This document shows, one piece after another, positions 63,001-64,000 of a stretch of 64,000 nt of DNA (the first letter of the stretch is position 1; each line of letters opens with the position of its first letter). The translations under genes were made by a program, and so were the position numbers. The notes under the pieces were generated by a model. It did not search any database. It had not been told where the DNA came from and saw only the letters and a list, made by a program, of their open reading frames with translations. Source of the DNA: Paratinospora sagittata (taxonomy: Eukaryota > Streptophyta > Magnoliopsida > Ranunculales > Menispermaceae); NCBI GenBank assembly GCA_035771175.1, contig CM069605.1:19918288-19982287 (forward strand), written 5' to 3'.

Positions 63001-64000
63001 TTATCACCTAAGTCACATTCTATGGTGTTGACCATTTTGATCTTTGGCCCAAGGATGTTACGCCTTAAATCATGAGCATCGGCTCTAATACCACTTGCTA
63101 GTCCCAGTATTATAGTCCAAGAGGGGGGGAGGGTAAATTGGACTAAGCAAATTTTTGCGTTACCTTTCGGTTAACATTGTTAAACAGATATAGTGCACAA
63201 TAAGGTAACAATCAAAATAAAAAAAATGTAGGAAAGATATATGGACACAGAGATTTAGAGTGGTACAGTTCTCCTTAAACCAATGTCCACTACCTAATCA
63301 CCGCGATCAAGATTTTGCGATACACTATTGGCTAGTCAACTTACGGGCGTGACTAGAAGTCATATACAAAAGCCAACACAAAGGCTTGGCTCAAAGCCTT
63401 ACACTAACCAACGTAAGGGCTTCGTTAGAAAGCCAGACACGCTTACCTACACAAGGGTTTGGTTGGAAAGCCATTTTCTAGATTAGATAAAGGCTTGCCT
63501 TGAAAGTCACACTATAACCAACTTACGGGTGTGGTTACGAGCTATACAATAGTATGGTATATTCGCGATTGACAAACACGTCAACGATACATCAAGATTA
63601 CGAATTACGATGAGAAGTGTTGTTCAACACTCTCAACAATATTAAGCTTACAATATTGAATGAATTAACACTACTATTCCAACCACAATGAATTAAATGA
63701 TGTAATGTGTTGAAATAATTTTTCTCAAATATGCAATTCATTAAAATATATATGATATGAACTCAAGAATCGAATGTGCACACGTATCTAGATATTGATT
63801 CTAACAATGAGATGTTTAAAGCACAAGAAACAATATATAATAATGATTAAAACATGACGATTCTAAAAGTGTAAATGATTAAGATCAGGAATCAAATAAA
63901 CCAAGTGTTGATTTATGTAATCGATTCAATATAGTATAACTTTAACACATGAATCGATACAACAAGATATTTATGAAACCACTAAACAAGATACTACGAT
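60071..64000. repeat. Satellite segment at the right end
   Basis: It completes the monomer split by the element at 40861 and continues to the window edge. Anchors fall at 60211, 61300, 62392 and 63328, with spacings of 1089, 1092 and 936. The monomer at 60211 has the same subtype as those at 38-40 kb (acttcgacgatacattaag). Those after 61300 and 63328 match the subtype starting at 40260 (caatgagatgtttaaa, gaaacaatatataataatg). The short spacing is a deletion of about 155 bp near 62858, joining two copies of tagata/cgata so that most of the GAATC/GATTC array is lost. Confidence 0.93.
62681..62696. repeat. 16-bp perfect palindrome in satellite monomer (representative)
   Basis: AGTGTTGTACAACACT is its own reverse complement. 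Many monomers keep it (for example near 13898, 16085, 17117, 18174, 20264, 21555 and 23718). Others read AGTGTTCTACAACACT, which breaks only the centre. It sits between the inverted-repeat array and the GAATC/GATTC array, so it divides the two ordered motif sets. Confidence 0.8.

Overview
This window is plant nuclear DNA of the kind found in heterochromatin. It holds no host gene that I can support. It is AT-rich and consists of one satellite array interrupted by LTR retrotransposons. The evidence for a plant is threefold: Ty3/gypsy chromovirus polyproteins with a C-terminal chromodomain-like region, primer-binding sites (PBS) complementary to the 3' end of plant initiator tRNA-Met (TGGTATCAGAGC), and a copia-type LTR end. 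I cannot name the species.

Layout. Satellite monomers of about 1.09 kb, all in the same orientation, occupy 1-1869, 4892-5565, 7874-30675, 37530-40860 and 60071-64000. Four retroelement insertions break them up. (i) 1870-4891 is a solo LTR of family A with a CCACT target-site duplication (TSD). (ii) 5566-7873 is a 3'-truncated family A LTR. (iii) 30676-37529 is a family B chromovirus on the minus strand with an ATTGG TSD; its integrase and most of its 3' LTR are deleted, and its 5' LTR carries a 285-bp terminal-inverted-repeat element with a tRNA-like core. (iv) 40861-60070 is a complete but decayed family B element on the plus strand with an AATAT TSD. A complete family A element (44265-52844, TGGTT TSD) sits inside its gag gene. 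The order of events reads directly from the nesting: satellite first, then B, then A. LTR divergence agrees, with the B LTR pair clearly diverged and the nested A pair almost identical.

The most interesting object is the satellite itself. Read on the minus strand, each monomer contains what looks like the 3' end of a Ty1/copia LTR (C-tract, then ...GCTAGCA), a two-base gap, a tRNA-iMet PBS and a short stretch resembling the start of a copia gag. It therefore appears to be an LTR-PBS-leader unit that became a tandem satellite. Inside the monomer are two ordered motif arrays that no coding explanation accounts for. One is six inverted-repeat units of about 36 bp with constant 11-nt loops and co-varying stems. 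The other is seven GAATC/GATTC pentamers of strictly alternating orientation, spaced about 30 bp apart. Short reading frames that recur in every monomer run across the LTR/PBS boundary or the inverted-repeat array, and I treat them as non-coding.

The retroelement genes follow the order gag, protease, reverse transcriptase, RNase H, integrase, chromodomain, and would work together as one copy-and-paste unit. None of the three copies is intact. Family A in 44265-52844 lacks part of gag and has two in-frame TAG codons. Family B in 40861-60070 has several stops and a frameshift. The minus-strand B copy lacks integrase.
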